DNA of 17,644 nucleotides from Alphaproteobacteria bacterium (GTDB lineage Bacteria; Pseudomonadota; Alphaproteobacteria; Puniceispirillales; Puniceispirillaceae), in assembly GCA_009936885.1 (NCBI GenBank), contig JAACDT010000065.1, forward strand, positions 1-17,644, given 5' to 3'. Each line of letters starts with the position of its first letter. Positions within the stretch are counted from its first letter, which is position 1. Positions 1 through 7,819 of this stretch are shown in pieces. A program made the position numbers and the translations under genes. The notes below the pieces were generated by a model, which did no database searches, had not been told where the DNA came from, and saw nothing but the letters and a program-made list of their open reading frames with translations.

Positions 1-1
1 A

Positions 2-964
2 TCAAAAATGTTGGCTGGTGAAGAAGAAAAACTACTTCATATGGAAGAGCAAATGGCTACCCAAATTGTTGGCCAAGATGAGGCTGTTTCTGCTATCGCA
101 AATGCCATAAGACGTTCGCGCTCTGGATTAAGCGACCCTAACCTTCCGCTTGGTAGTTTTCTAATGCTAGGCCCGACCGGGGTTGGAAAAACAGAACTTG
201 CAAAGGCACTTGCTGTATTTTTGTTTGATAAAAAAGACGCAATTTTGCGCCTTGATATGTCAGAATATATGGAAAAGCATTCTGTCTCAAGGCTCATAGG
301 CGCCCCGCCAGGCTATGTGGGCTATGAAGAAGGTGGAAGCCTAACAGAAGCTATAAGGCGTCGTCCCTACCAAATTATTTTGTTTGACGAGGTTGAAAAA
401 GCACATCCTGATATTTTTAATATTCTGCTTCAGGTGCTTGATGAAGGCAAGCTGACAGATAGTCAGGGCCATAACGTTGATTTCCGTAACACGCTGATTT
501 TGTTAACCTCTAATCTTGGTGCAGAACATCTGCTAGCACTGGAAGAATCAGAGCCAGTTGAAAAAGCAAGAGAGCAGGTAATGTCAGAGGTTCGCTCTAC
601 CTTTAGACCAGAGTTTCTAAACAGGTTAGAAGCAATCTTGCTGTTCCAGCGTCTATCAAGAGATAGCATGGCGAAAATTGTTGAAATTCAACTAAAAGAA
701 CTTCAGGCTAGATTGTTGGAACGCTCTATCACGCTAAAAGTTTCAGAACCAGCAAAGGCATGGCTTGGAGCCAAAGGATATGACCCGCATTATGGGGCGC
801 GGCCTCTAAGGCGTCAGATACAGCTACATATTCAAAACCCATTAGCTGAGGACTTAATTGCAGGTAAATATTCTGATGGCGATTCTGTTTTTGTAGATGT
901 CTCAGATATTGATGATGGTCTAATTTTTCACAAAAATTCAGACGCTTCTTATGCAGAGCTATAA
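2..964 (+). CDS. clpB: ClpB disaggregase, C-terminal part (5' end outside window)
   Basis: This is the last third of the ATP-dependent chaperone ClpB, a cytoplasmic hexameric AAA+ machine that pulls polypeptides out of aggregates together with DnaK. The reading frame is open from base 2, so the Met at base 8 is internal and the real start lies upstream. Counting from that Met, the second ATPase domain shows Walker A GPTGVGKT (55-62), the pore loop GYVGYEEGG (102-110), Walker B IILFDE (about 123-128), sensor 1 TSN (167-169), the PEFLNRLEA segment with the arginine finger, and sensor 2 GARPLRR near residue 265. About 320 residues are visible of the family's usual 860. The frame is intact to the stop. 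The next gene begins 22 bases downstream on the same strand. The family assignment is very secure; only the truncation by the window limits it. Confidence 0.97.
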   Translation, partial: SKMLAGEEEKLLHMEEQMATQIVGQDEAVSAIANAIRRSRSGLSDPNLPLGSFLMLGPTGVGKTELAKALAVFLFDKKDAILRLDMSEYMEKHSVSRLIGAPPGYVGYEEGGSLTEAIRRRPYQIILFDEVEKAHPDIFNILLQVLDEGKLTDSQGHNVDFRNTLILLTSNLGAEHLLALEESEPVEKAREQVMSEVRSTFRPEFLNRLEAILLFQRLSRDSMAKIVEIQLKELQARLLERSITLKVSEPAKAWLGAKGYDPHYGARPLRRQIQLHIQNPLAEDLIAGKYSDGDSVFVDVSDIDDGLIFHKNSDASYAEL

Positions 965-986
965 TTAAATAAATGAGGTTTGATGA

Positions 987-2129
987 ATGAAAAAACATTT
1001 TACCTCATATATTTTAATTACGATCTTAGCGGTTGTGGTTAACGCTCCTTTAAGCTTTTCGCAAACAAGCATATCGCTTAGCAATGGCGCTGCGTTATAC
1101 TATCAGAGCGGTGATATAAATTTATCTGAATATAGCAGTGAGATGAATGACGTAATTTATCACCCCCCTGATGGAGGAATTTTAACTGCTGAATCTATCA
1201 AAATTCAAACTGACAAACATACCCAAGATGAAAATTCAAAAACCAACAAAACAATATATAAATTGGTTGAAATCAATAAGGGCAAGATTGCATCAATCCA
1301 AGAGCAGTATAATCTGTCAGCTGACTCAATAGAGCTTCGTGATTTTCCGCATAGCTTAATTGCCCAACTACTCGAATTAGGCGGCGATGATAATCTAAGC
1401 TGGGATATCAAAAGAACTTCACCAAAATTAGAATTCCTAGATGTTGATTTTAGAGGCCATGGGATTATCGCAGAAGCAGAGAAGATTAAGGGTAGCATAA
1501 ATCCCATTTTCAACAATCCAGCTAATAGCCCGCGGCTGGTTAATTTTGAACTTTTGATTGAAAATTCAGACATAATTCCAGTTGGGGATTCTAAACTTGC
1601 AACTAGATTGGCATCAACCCTAACAGATTTAGAATTGCAAAAATTAACACTATCTCTATTGGCTAAAAGCCAGTTTTTGCAGATAGATAACATCCAGCGG
1701 ATGGAGTTACGCCTCACGGCAAGCCAACTCTTCAGTGTAGCAATCACTCTTTATATTGAATATCCAATATTAGAAAATCCAACCGAACTCGAAGAATCCG
1801 AGCTTGCTATAAAGCTTCTGCAGCAAATAAAATTTCACAAAATGAAAATAGAGCTAGAAGATTTTGGATTAAATTCCTGGCTCCCTGATGCCAGAGTAAA
1901 TGAGTATCAAAGCAGCGCAAAAAAATTGCAAAATCTGGTGCTTGCAACTATGCCTGCTAATGGACAGCGGCTCACAACACCCATAATGCAATTTGTGTAT
2001 AACGGCGGCAAGCTTACCCGGACATCTCATCCCAGTACCCCACAGCCAGTAGCGCTCATTGTAAGCATGCTTCTTTTTCCAGACTTGCTGGTTGAAAAAT
2101 TTGCTATTTCGTCTGAGCATCATCCATAA
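987..2129 (+). CDS. Exported protein of unknown function, 380 aa
   Basis: I do not recognise this protein. Residues 1-25 form a clear Sec signal peptide: basic MKKH, a hydrophobic stretch, then SFSQ as a likely cleavage site. The mature part therefore probably lies in the periplasm or at the outer membrane. The rest is rich in alternating hydrophobic/polar stretches, suggesting mostly beta structure. It has no cysteine, no lipobox and no internal membrane helix that I can see. GAGG at 975-978, 8 bases before the ATG, supports the start. The gene lies 22 bases after clpB on the same strand and may be cotranscribed with it. Its last 26 bases overlap the 3' end of htpG on the other strand. An envelope role linked to stress is possible from position alone, but nothing in the sequence demonstrates it. 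Confidence 0.8.
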   Translation: MKKHFTSYILITILAVVVNAPLSFSQTSISLSNGAALYYQSGDINLSEYSSEMNDVIYHPPDGGILTAESIKIQTDKHTQDENSKTNKTIYKLVEINKGKIASIQEQYNLSADSIELRDFPHSLIAQLLELGGDDNLSWDIKRTSPKLEFLDVDFRGHGIIAEAEKIKGSINPIFNNPANSPRLVNFELLIENSDIIPVGDSKLATRLASTLTDLELQKLTLSLLAKSQFLQIDNIQRMELRLTASQLFSVAITLYIEYPILENPTELEESELAIKLLQQIKFHKMKIELEDFGLNSWLPDARVNEYQSSAKKLQNLVLATMPANGQRLTTPIMQFVYNGGKLTRTSHPSTPQPVALIVSMLLFPDLLVEKFAISSEHHP

Positions 2130-3990
2130 TAGAAGATGCCATAACCCGCGTCATCCGTTTAGAAAATGCGGTTAGATCAGAGGGCATGCGCCCCTCAAGA
2201 ATTTGTGCCTGATCGAATAGCAAATGGGAGGCATCATCAACAAGCCCATTCTCCTTGCTTCCTGATTTTGCATCTGCCATTTTATTTAATGCTGATACCA
2301 AATCATGGTCTGGGTTTAATTCCAAAATTCGAGGCGCACCTTGAAAATCTTTGTTATGCGCTTTCATTAATCGCTCCATCTGAATATCCATGCCGTTCTC
2401 GTCAGCTACCAGACAGGCCGGGCTTTCAGTAAGAGTTGATGATAATCGGACATCTGCTATTTGCTCTCCTAAATTGGTTTTAATACGAGCGATTAGCATA
2501 TCAAACTCAGATGGATCTGCTTTTTTCTTTTCAGTATCCTCTTGCTCAAATTTATCCAAATCAAGAGCGCCTCTGCTTGCAGACTTAAACTTCTTTCCCT
2601 CAAATTCTGGAACTAATGGAAGCCAAAACTCATCGATAGGATCACTTAAAACGATGACATCAATATCACGCGCTTTAAATCCTTCAATATGGGGGCTAAC
2701 TTCTGCCTGCTCTATTGTTTCAGATGATAAATAATAGATTTGTTCTTGCTGTTCTTTCATATCAGAAACATATTCGGCAAGGCTGATATAGCCGCCTTTT
2801 CTGCATGAATAAAACCGGCATAATTCCAGGATTTTTTCCCTGAAATCTGCATCCTCATAGAGACCTTCTTTAACAACTAAGCCAAATTCAAGCCAGAAAT
2901 TCTCATACGCCTCTTGATTTTTTCCTGCCTGTTTTTTTAACTCAGACAATACGCGTCTGATAATAGATTTCTTTATCTTATTGATTGCAGGAACTTGTTG
3001 TAGCATCTCTCTGCTAACATTTAAATCAAGGTCAGGCGTATCCACAACGCCGCGCACAAATCGAAGCCAATTTGGTACCAAATCCTCACATTCATCGGTT
3101 ATGAAAACTCGGTTTATGTATAGTTGCAGGCGTGATTTACGCTCTGGATTAAACAAATCCGCAGGGCGCGTGCTTGGTACAAATAACAGACTGGTAAAGT
3201 TTGTAACCCCTTCTGTGACATTATGTAGGGTTAAGTAAGGCGAATCATAAGCAGCGCTTGCTTGCTGATAGAAGGAGTTATATTGCTCTTGCGTAATTTC
3301 TGACTTTGGTCTTGTCCAGATTGCTGCAGCACTATTTAGCATCGTGCTTTCTTCTGCATTCTGCCAATATATTGGGGCTGACAGGTGGTCAGAATATTTC
3401 TTAATCATATAGGAAATTCTCTGCTCCTCTAGAAATTCCTTTGCATCTTTTTTCAGATGAAGAATAATATCAGTTCCAGCCTCACTGCGCTCTGCACTAT
3501 CAAGGCTATATCCAGTTGCTCCATCCGAATGCCATTTAAATGCCTTATCGCTGCCAGCTTTTCTAGAAATAACATCGACGGTTTCAGCCACCATGAATGC
3601 AGCATAAAATCCAACGCCAAACTGCCCTATAAGAGAGAGTTTGCTATCATCATTTTCCTTTGATGCTTCTAGCTGTTTTATAAAATTCTGAGTGCCAGAA
3701 CGTGCAATCGTGCCAAGCGATGATACCATATCATCTGAATCCATCCCAATACCGTTGTCTGATAGGGTAAGCGTTTTTGCTTTTTTATCAGATTTTATGT
3801 GAATCTGCAGTTCTTGCTCAGCTTGAAGTGATTGATCTGTTGATGCTAGATACCGCCTTTTATCAAGGGCGTCTGATGCATTTGATATGAGTTCACGCAA
3901 AAATATTTCACGATTGGAATAAAGCGAGTGAATAACAATATCTAATATTTTACTGGTATCTGCTTCAAAAGCTCTATTTTGGATGGTCAT
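2104..3990 (-). CDS. htpG: HtpG, bacterial Hsp90 chaperone
   Basis: HtpG is the cytoplasmic, ATP-dependent dimeric Hsp90-family chaperone that remodels late folding intermediates with DnaK. The protein has 628 residues, the usual length. The N-terminal GHKL ATPase domain shows the catalytic Glu33 and the Mg/ATP-binding Asn37 in FLRELISNASDAL, the nucleotide-contacting DNGIGM (Asp78-Met83), and the GQFGVGFY lid/phosphate loop (122-129). The middle domain carries NVSREMLQ with the arginine that contacts ATP. The end lacks the eukaryotic MEEVD tail, as expected in bacteria. The gene is transcribed leftward and converges on the exported 380-residue gene, overlapping it by 26 bases. A CTTGAAA -35 element upstream (4085-4091) suggests control by the heat-shock sigma factor. 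Confidence 0.97.
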   Translation of the reverse strand: MTIQNRAFEADTSKILDIVIHSLYSNREIFLRELISNASDALDKRRYLASTDQSLQAEQELQIHIKSDKKAKTLTLSDNGIGMDSDDMVSSLGTIARSGTQNFIKQLEASKENDDSKLSLIGQFGVGFYAAFMVAETVDVISRKAGSDKAFKWHSDGATGYSLDSAERSEAGTDIILHLKKDAKEFLEEQRISYMIKKYSDHLSAPIYWQNAEESTMLNSAAAIWTRPKSEITQEQYNSFYQQASAAYDSPYLTLHNVTEGVTNFTSLLFVPSTRPADLFNPERKSRLQLYINRVFITDECEDLVPNWLRFVRGVVDTPDLDLNVSREMLQQVPAINKIKKSIIRRVLSELKKQAGKNQEAYENFWLEFGLVVKEGLYEDADFREKILELCRFYSCRKGGYISLAEYVSDMKEQQEQIYYLSSETIEQAEVSPHIEGFKARDIDVIVLSDPIDEFWLPLVPEFEGKKFKSASRGALDLDKFEQEDTEKKKADPSEFDMLIARIKTNLGEQIADVRLSSTLTESPACLVADENGMDIQMERLMKAHNKDFQGAPRILELNPDHDLVSALNKMADAKSGSKENGLVDDASHLLFDQAQILEGRMPSDLTAFSKRMTRVMASSIMDDAQTK

Positions 3991-4061
3991 TTTTATAGTA
4001 TTCCTCTATTTTTTTTAAAATTCGGTCTGCTAGCAAGCAACGAATAAACTGGTCTAAATAG

Positions 4062-4091
4062 CATTTAGGCATAGCAGCATAAGGTTTCAAG
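4062..4091 (-). promoter_or_regulatory. Putative heat-shock (sigma-32-type) promoter of htpG
   Basis: On the minus strand CTTGAAA (4091-4085) matches the sigma-32 -35 consensus exactly. It is followed, after 17 bases counted from TTGAAA, by TAAATG (4067-4062) preceded by GCC, a partial match to the sigma-32 -10 element. Transcription would start near 4055 and give a leader of about 65 bases before the htpG ATG at 3990. Heat-shock control is normal for htpG. The -10 is imperfect, and a sigma-70 reading (TTGAAA-N17-TAAATG) fits equally well. Confidence 0.5.
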
Positions 4092-4171
4092 AGTTATGGT
4101 TTTTGGTTTTTAGCTACCGTTCAAAAAGAAAAATGTGCTCTTAGTAGTTTTCACCTGATTATGGCAAAAAA

Positions 4172-4504
4172 ATGAGTGATAAAATCTATAAAATTTGCCA
4201 GATTCAAGAATGGCAATCAGCCTGTATCACAGGCATTTATAAAGGCTCGCAGGTTGATCTAGAAGATGGCTTTATACATTTTTCAACCCCGCAGCAGCTT
4301 AGTGCAACCGCGAAGAAACATTTTCACGGACAGAAAAATCTAATTCTTGTGGAGTTCAACACAAAAAACTTATCTTTAACTTGGGAGCCTTCAAGAGGCG
4401 GCGCGTTATTTCCTCATTTGTATCAAGAATTGCCTATTACCGGGTCAGAGAAAACCTGGCTACTTACTCTTGATGAAAATAATATGCCTGTGCTACCATT
4501 TTGA
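4172..4504 (+). CDS. DUF952 family protein
   Basis: This is a 110-residue cytoplasmic protein of the DUF952 family. It shows the family hallmarks: an N-terminal IYKICQIQEWQ strand, the DGFIHFSTPQQ segment (about residues 31-41), a KHFHG turn, and the LTWEPSRGGALFPHLYQELP block near residues 69-88. The family is uncharacterised and structurally related to ADP-ribosyltransferase-like folds; no reaction can be assigned from sequence. There is no strong Shine-Dalgarno before the ATG. A nearby ATG at 4161 runs into a stop after four codons, so 4172 is the only workable start. The gene diverges from htpG with 181 bases between them and stands alone, 133 bases before the carbonic anhydrase gene. Confidence 0.88.
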   Translation: MSDKIYKICQIQEWQSACITGIYKGSQVDLEDGFIHFSTPQQLSATAKKHFHGQKNLILVEFNTKNLSLTWEPSRGGALFPHLYQELPITGSEKTWLLTLDENNMPVLPF

Positions 4505-4535
4505 TTAAAAAAGAGTGACCCCTGTGAACCATCGC

Positions 4536-4558
4536 CAGCTTAGCTGTTAGATATCTAA
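4536..4558. repeat. Two adjacent short palindromes between the DUF952 and carbonic anhydrase genes
   Basis: CAGCTTAGCTG (4536-4546, one central base) is directly followed by the perfect palindrome TTAGATATCTAA (4547-4558) and then a short T-rich run. The DNA lies in a 133-base gap. It could be an operator-type site or the remains of a weak terminator. The stems are too short and loop-free to form a good RNA hairpin. Confidence 0.3.
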
Positions 4559-4637
4559 TGATTTTTAACAAATGATAGCCACACTAAAACTACCAGTAAG
4601 ACTACGACTAAAACGAAACCCTAATTTAGGAACATAA

Positions 4638-5255
4638 ATGCCAACAAAGAAACGTTTAATTGAGAAGTTTAATCATTTTCTAAAGTCCTATTATCATGAA
4701 AATAGTGATTTAATGAGGGAACTATCTGATAAACAAAATCCAGAATTACTTGTGATTGCCTGTTCTGATAGCAGAATAGATCCAGCGATTTTATTCAATA
4801 TGCAACCAGGGGAAGTTTTTAGCGTTCGCAATGTTGCTAACATCGTGCCTACGTTCGATGCGGGAGCTGAAAACCACAGCATATGGGCAGCAATTGAATA
4901 TGCTATTTTTGGACTAAATATAAAATCAATAATGGTTCTGGGTCACTCAAATTGTGGCGGCGTTAATTATCTATCAAACCTCATTCGTGAAAATGATACT
5001 GGCTCATTTTATCACCTCCCAATTTGGGTCAGAAACGCCGCATCTGAGCAATTCTCAATGCTTTGTCACACACGCAAACAAGAGCAAGATAGCGGGCTAT
5101 TGGAGAGGGAAAATATCATGCATTCTATTCGTAACTTGCAGGTCTGTCCTTGGATAGAATACAGATTAGCGAATAAGAGTCTGGCGTTAAACGGCTTTAG
5201 GTTTGATATCAAAAATGGGGCTCTAGAGACTGTATATTCCTCCGAAGAAAGTTAA
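4638..5255 (+). CDS. Beta-class carbonic anhydrase
   Basis: This zinc enzyme interconverts carbon dioxide and bicarbonate in the cytoplasm, supplying bicarbonate to carboxylases and buffering pH. All catalytic residues are visible: zinc ligands Cys42, His103 and Cys106, and the Asp44-Arg46 dyad in CSDSR, with HSNCGG (103-108) completing the site. VFSVRNVANIVP (60-71) is the typical beta-class block. At 205 residues the length is usual. The C-terminal block that commonly reads LHGW.FDI appears as LNGFRFDI, a mild divergence away from the active site. TAGGA 8 bases before the ATG supports the start. The stop is 2 bases from the LysE-family gene, so the two are probably one transcript. The usual symbols can or cynT cannot be chosen between from sequence. 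Confidence 0.95.
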   Translation: MPTKKRLIEKFNHFLKSYYHENSDLMRELSDKQNPELLVIACSDSRIDPAILFNMQPGEVFSVRNVANIVPTFDAGAENHSIWAAIEYAIFGLNIKSIMVLGHSNCGGVNYLSNLIRENDTGSFYHLPIWVRNAASEQFSMLCHTRKQEQDSGLLERENIMHSIRNLQVCPWIEYRLANKSLALNGFRFDIKNGALETVYSSEES

Positions 5256-5257
5256 GG

Positions 5258-5890
5258 ATGGAAGCACTAGATTGGAGCGCGTTAATCATTATCTGCATAG
5301 CTGGCGCGCTATCACCGGGTCCTAGTTTACTTGTAATTATATCTATCACAACAAGGTACGGAAGATTAGCTGGCATACTTGGCGCAACCGGCCATGGGCT
5401 TGCGATTTTTGTATATGCCATTACCACAGCGCTGGGGGTTAGCTGGCTTTCAAGTTCGGCAAATCAGCTATTCTTTTATGTTCAGATATCAGGAGCCTTG
5501 CTTCTTTTATGGATGGGCTTATCAATGCTGATTTCTGCAAGCAAAACACCCCCTGTTTCAGAAAACACCTACACCCCGCGCAAACTTGGCTTTGCATTTA
5601 TAGATGGATTTTTGATAGGTATTCTTAATCCAAAAATTGCCGCCTTTTTCGCTTCTCTATTCAGTCAGTTTGTAATCCCCTCACAACCATTATTAACAAG
5701 CGTTGTAATGGCAACCACAGCTAGCCTCATCGATGTAGCTGCTTATTGCATGGCGGCGCTGGTTGCAAATACGCTACTGGTAAAATATTTGTTTTTAAAT
5801 TATACTCGCTTTCGAGATTGCATATTCGGACTTTTACTTTTGATCTTAGCCCTATCTGTTATTCATAATAGTTTTGGGGACAGTTTTTGA
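5258..5890 (+). CDS. LysE/RhtB-family amino-acid exporter
   Basis: This is a 210-residue inner-membrane protein of the LysE/RhtB superfamily, whose members export amino acids or related metabolites using the proton gradient. The N-terminal signature SPGPSLLVIISITTRYGR (about residues 19-36) followed by a glycine-rich helix is diagnostic. Hydrophobic stretches give about six membrane segments, with a central GILNPKIAAFF block. The substrate cannot be read from sequence. The ATG begins 2 bases after the carbonic anhydrase stop, with AAGG immediately before it, too close for an efficient ribosome site, so translation is probably coupled to the upstream gene. A hairpin-and-T-run terminator overlaps the stop codon. 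Confidence 0.9.
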   Translation: MEALDWSALIIICIAGALSPGPSLLVIISITTRYGRLAGILGATGHGLAIFVYAITTALGVSWLSSSANQLFFYVQISGALLLLWMGLSMLISASKTPPVSENTYTPRKLGFAFIDGFLIGILNPKIAAFFASLFSQFVIPSQPLLTSVVMATTASLIDVAAYCMAALVANTLLVKYLFLNYTRFRDCIFGLLLLILALSVIHNSFGDSF

Positions 5891-5902
5891 GACTGTTTTT
5901 TT
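5880..5902 (+). terminator. Intrinsic terminator after the LysE-family gene
   Basis: ACAGT (5880-5884), a 7-base loop and ACTGT (5892-5896) form a 5-bp stem, extendable by G-T pairs, directly followed by a run of six T and then more T-rich DNA. The hairpin overlaps the stop codon of the exporter gene. The stem is short, so partial readthrough into the MFS gene is possible. Confidence 0.55.
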
Positions 5903-5929
5903 ATTTTTAGTTAGGTTTGTAATAGTGCA

Positions 5930-7156
5930 ATGTCTCTAATTAGCCCTGCTTTTTTGGCAAAATCCTTTAAAGAGCATATACGCTCCCCTATCGGGTTTTT
6001 AATTCTTGTCTCTATTGCGATGCCAATCGCTATGTCGAGCTGGATTGCCTTGCTTAATAATTTTGTAATTGAAAAAGCTTCCTTTACAGGCGTTGAAATT
6101 GGCTGGCTTCACACTGTAAGAGAGATACCAGGCTTTCTTACAATTACCGTGATATTCGCAATCCTTGTGATTAAGGAGCAAAGGCTAGCTGTCGTCTCTC
6201 TTATTCTAATTGGCGGCGCCGTTGCGCTTACTGGTTATTTCCCGATTTTTAGCGGTTTGCTTATAACAACTTTTATAAGTTCCATCGGATTTCATTTTTT
6301 TGAAGCTGTAAACCAGTCTCTACAACTTCAATGGCTTGATAAGAAAAAGGCTCCTCAAATTCTTGGATGGCTTCTTGCTGTCGGCTCTGCAACTTCACTT
6401 GTTCCCTATCTTATCATCGCAATTGGTTTTGCTTATTTTGATTTGAGTTACGAGCAGGTTTATGTAAGTGCGGGATTAATGACTATCCTGCTTGCGATTA
6501 TAGCCTACCTTTTTTGGCCTCGTTTTGAAGAAAAAACACCACAAAATAAAAAAATTATTATAAGGAAAGCCTATTGGCTATATTATGCTCTGCAATTTGT
6601 TTCCGGTGCGCGAAGGCAAATTTTCAGCGTATTTGCTGCCTTTATGATGGTTGAAAAATTTGGTTTTGAAGTACATCAAATAACCTGGCTATTTATTATC
6701 AACTTTGTCTTGAATATTATATTTGGCCCAATAATGGGCTGGCTTGTAACCAGACTCGGCGAACGGTGGGCACTTACAACCGAATATATCGGATTAACAT
6801 TGGTTTTCATTGCTTATGGGGGTGTTTACGTCTTTTCATGGGCAGCTTGGGTCGCCGCCGTTTTATATGTTGTAGATCATCTTTTTTTTGCAATGGCATT
6901 TGCACAGAAAACCTATTTTCAAAAAATCGCAGCGCCAGCAGATTTGGCTCCCACAACCGCGCTGGCATTTACTATAAATCATATTGCAGCTGTAACACTG
7001 CCAGCGTTTCTTGGTTATCTATGGATAACCTCCCCTCCTTCAGTTTTTATTTTCGCAGCTGCTCTTGCTATTATTTCAGTTTTTTTATCTCTTATGATAC
7101 CACGTCATCCCAGAGCTGGGCATGAAACTATTTTTTCAGCAAAAACCAATCTTTAA
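5930..7156 (+). CDS. Major facilitator superfamily permease
   Basis: This 408-residue polytopic inner-membrane protein has about 12 hydrophobic segments in two halves, separated by a basic cytoplasmic loop (EEKTPQNKKIIIRKAYW, near residues 200-216), the layout of MFS secondary transporters. A moderately conserved loop GWLVTRLGERW after the seventh or eighth segment resembles the MFS motif A position. It ends in a short polar tail, PRHPRAGHE. I cannot name a substrate; the sequence recalls an uncharacterised MFS group widespread in marine alphaproteobacteria. The Shine-Dalgarno is weak. The gene lies 39 bases after the exporter gene and its terminator, and 24 bases before the methyltransferase gene on the same strand. 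Confidence 0.88.
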   Translation: MSLISPAFLAKSFKEHIRSPIGFLILVSIAMPIAMSSWIALLNNFVIEKASFTGVEIGWLHTVREIPGFLTITVIFAILVIKEQRLAVVSLILIGGAVALTGYFPIFSGLLITTFISSIGFHFFEAVNQSLQLQWLDKKKAPQILGWLLAVGSATSLVPYLIIAIGFAYFDLSYEQVYVSAGLMTILLAIIAYLFWPRFEEKTPQNKKIIIRKAYWLYYALQFVSGARRQIFSVFAAFMMVEKFGFEVHQITWLFIINFVLNIIFGPIMGWLVTRLGERWALTTEYIGLTLVFIAYGGVYVFSWAAWVAAVLYVVDHLFFAMAFAQKTYFQKIAAPADLAPTTALAFTINHIAAVTLPAFLGYLWITSPPSVFIFAAALAIISVFLSLMIPRHPRAGHETIFSAKTNL

Positions 7157-7180
7157 ATAAAAAGCCTTTATGATTGTCAA

Positions 7181-7792
7181 ATGAACGAAAAATGGAATAA
7201 GAAATATGCTCAAAGCTCTTTGCCCCTATTTGGCAATAAGCCATCCTTTATCTGCGAAAAATCCCTCGCTATAGATAATAAGGAGTTAAGCCCATGTCTT
7301 TTTATAGGAGATGGGGAGGGAAGAAATAGCCGTTATATGGCAGCATCCGACATAGAGGTCACCGCTATTGATTTCTCAGAAATAGCTACACGCAAGGCAC
7401 GTGAAGCCGATTATAAATCTGGACTTCAAATCACACGAATGGTTGCAGATGCCTCAAAATGGAGTGCTTGCGACCAAAAATTTAAATGCTGCTTTATGAT
7501 TTTCGTTCATGTAGCTGCACATGAGAGAGAGGCAATTTTTTTAAACATCAGTAGCATGTTACATGAGGGTGCTCATTTTTTTATGGAGGGATTTTCACAA
7601 GCGCATTTAAAACATCGATCTTTGGGCCCTTCTGATAGTAGTTTACTATATGATACAGAAACAATTATACATCAGCTACCCTCGTTCAGGTTAATAAAGT
7701 CTACTGTTACAGATGAAATTCTTGATGATGCTCCTGGTCATGTTGGACTTGCATCTATCAGCAGACTACATTTTACTAAAACAACATGTTGA
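7181..7792 (+). CDS. Class I SAM-dependent methyltransferase
   Basis: This 203-residue cytoplasmic protein has the Rossmann-type methyltransferase fold. WNKKYAQS at the N terminus is typical of the small TehB/thiol-methyltransferase-like branch. Motif I is FIGDGEGRNSRYMA (41-54) with the glycine-rich GDGEG at 43-47. The acidic residue ending strand 2 is Asp64 in TAIDFSE, which would bind the SAM ribose. The later strand reads CCFMIFVHV, where many relatives have an acidic residue. The substrate is unknown. The gene follows the MFS gene by 24 bases and precedes the thiolase gene by 27, so it may belong to a loose transcription unit. A closer upstream ATG (7170) stops after four codons, which fixes the start at 7181. 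Confidence 0.85.
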   Translation: MNEKWNKKYAQSSLPLFGNKPSFICEKSLAIDNKELSPCLFIGDGEGRNSRYMAASDIEVTAIDFSEIATRKAREADYKSGLQITRMVADASKWSACDQKFKCCFMIFVHVAAHEREAIFLNISSMLHEGAHFFMEGFSQAHLKHRSLGPSDSSLLYDTETIIHQLPSFRLIKSTVTDEILDDAPGHVGLASISRLHFTKTTC

Positions 7793-7819
7793 AATGATAT
7801 TTTTTAAAGGAAATAAAGA

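Noticed and set aside
4161..4175. Minimal upstream ORF (ATG GCA AAA AAA TGA) overlapping the DUF952 start, with a possible slippage run of seven A
   Set aside because: It encodes four residues and lacks a ribosome site. The downstream ATG gives the complete DUF952 domain without any frameshift.
7781..7812. Possible terminator CAACATGTTG plus T-run after the methyltransferase gene
   Set aside because: The palindrome has no loop and is separated from the T-run by several bases. It cannot form a convincing hairpin.
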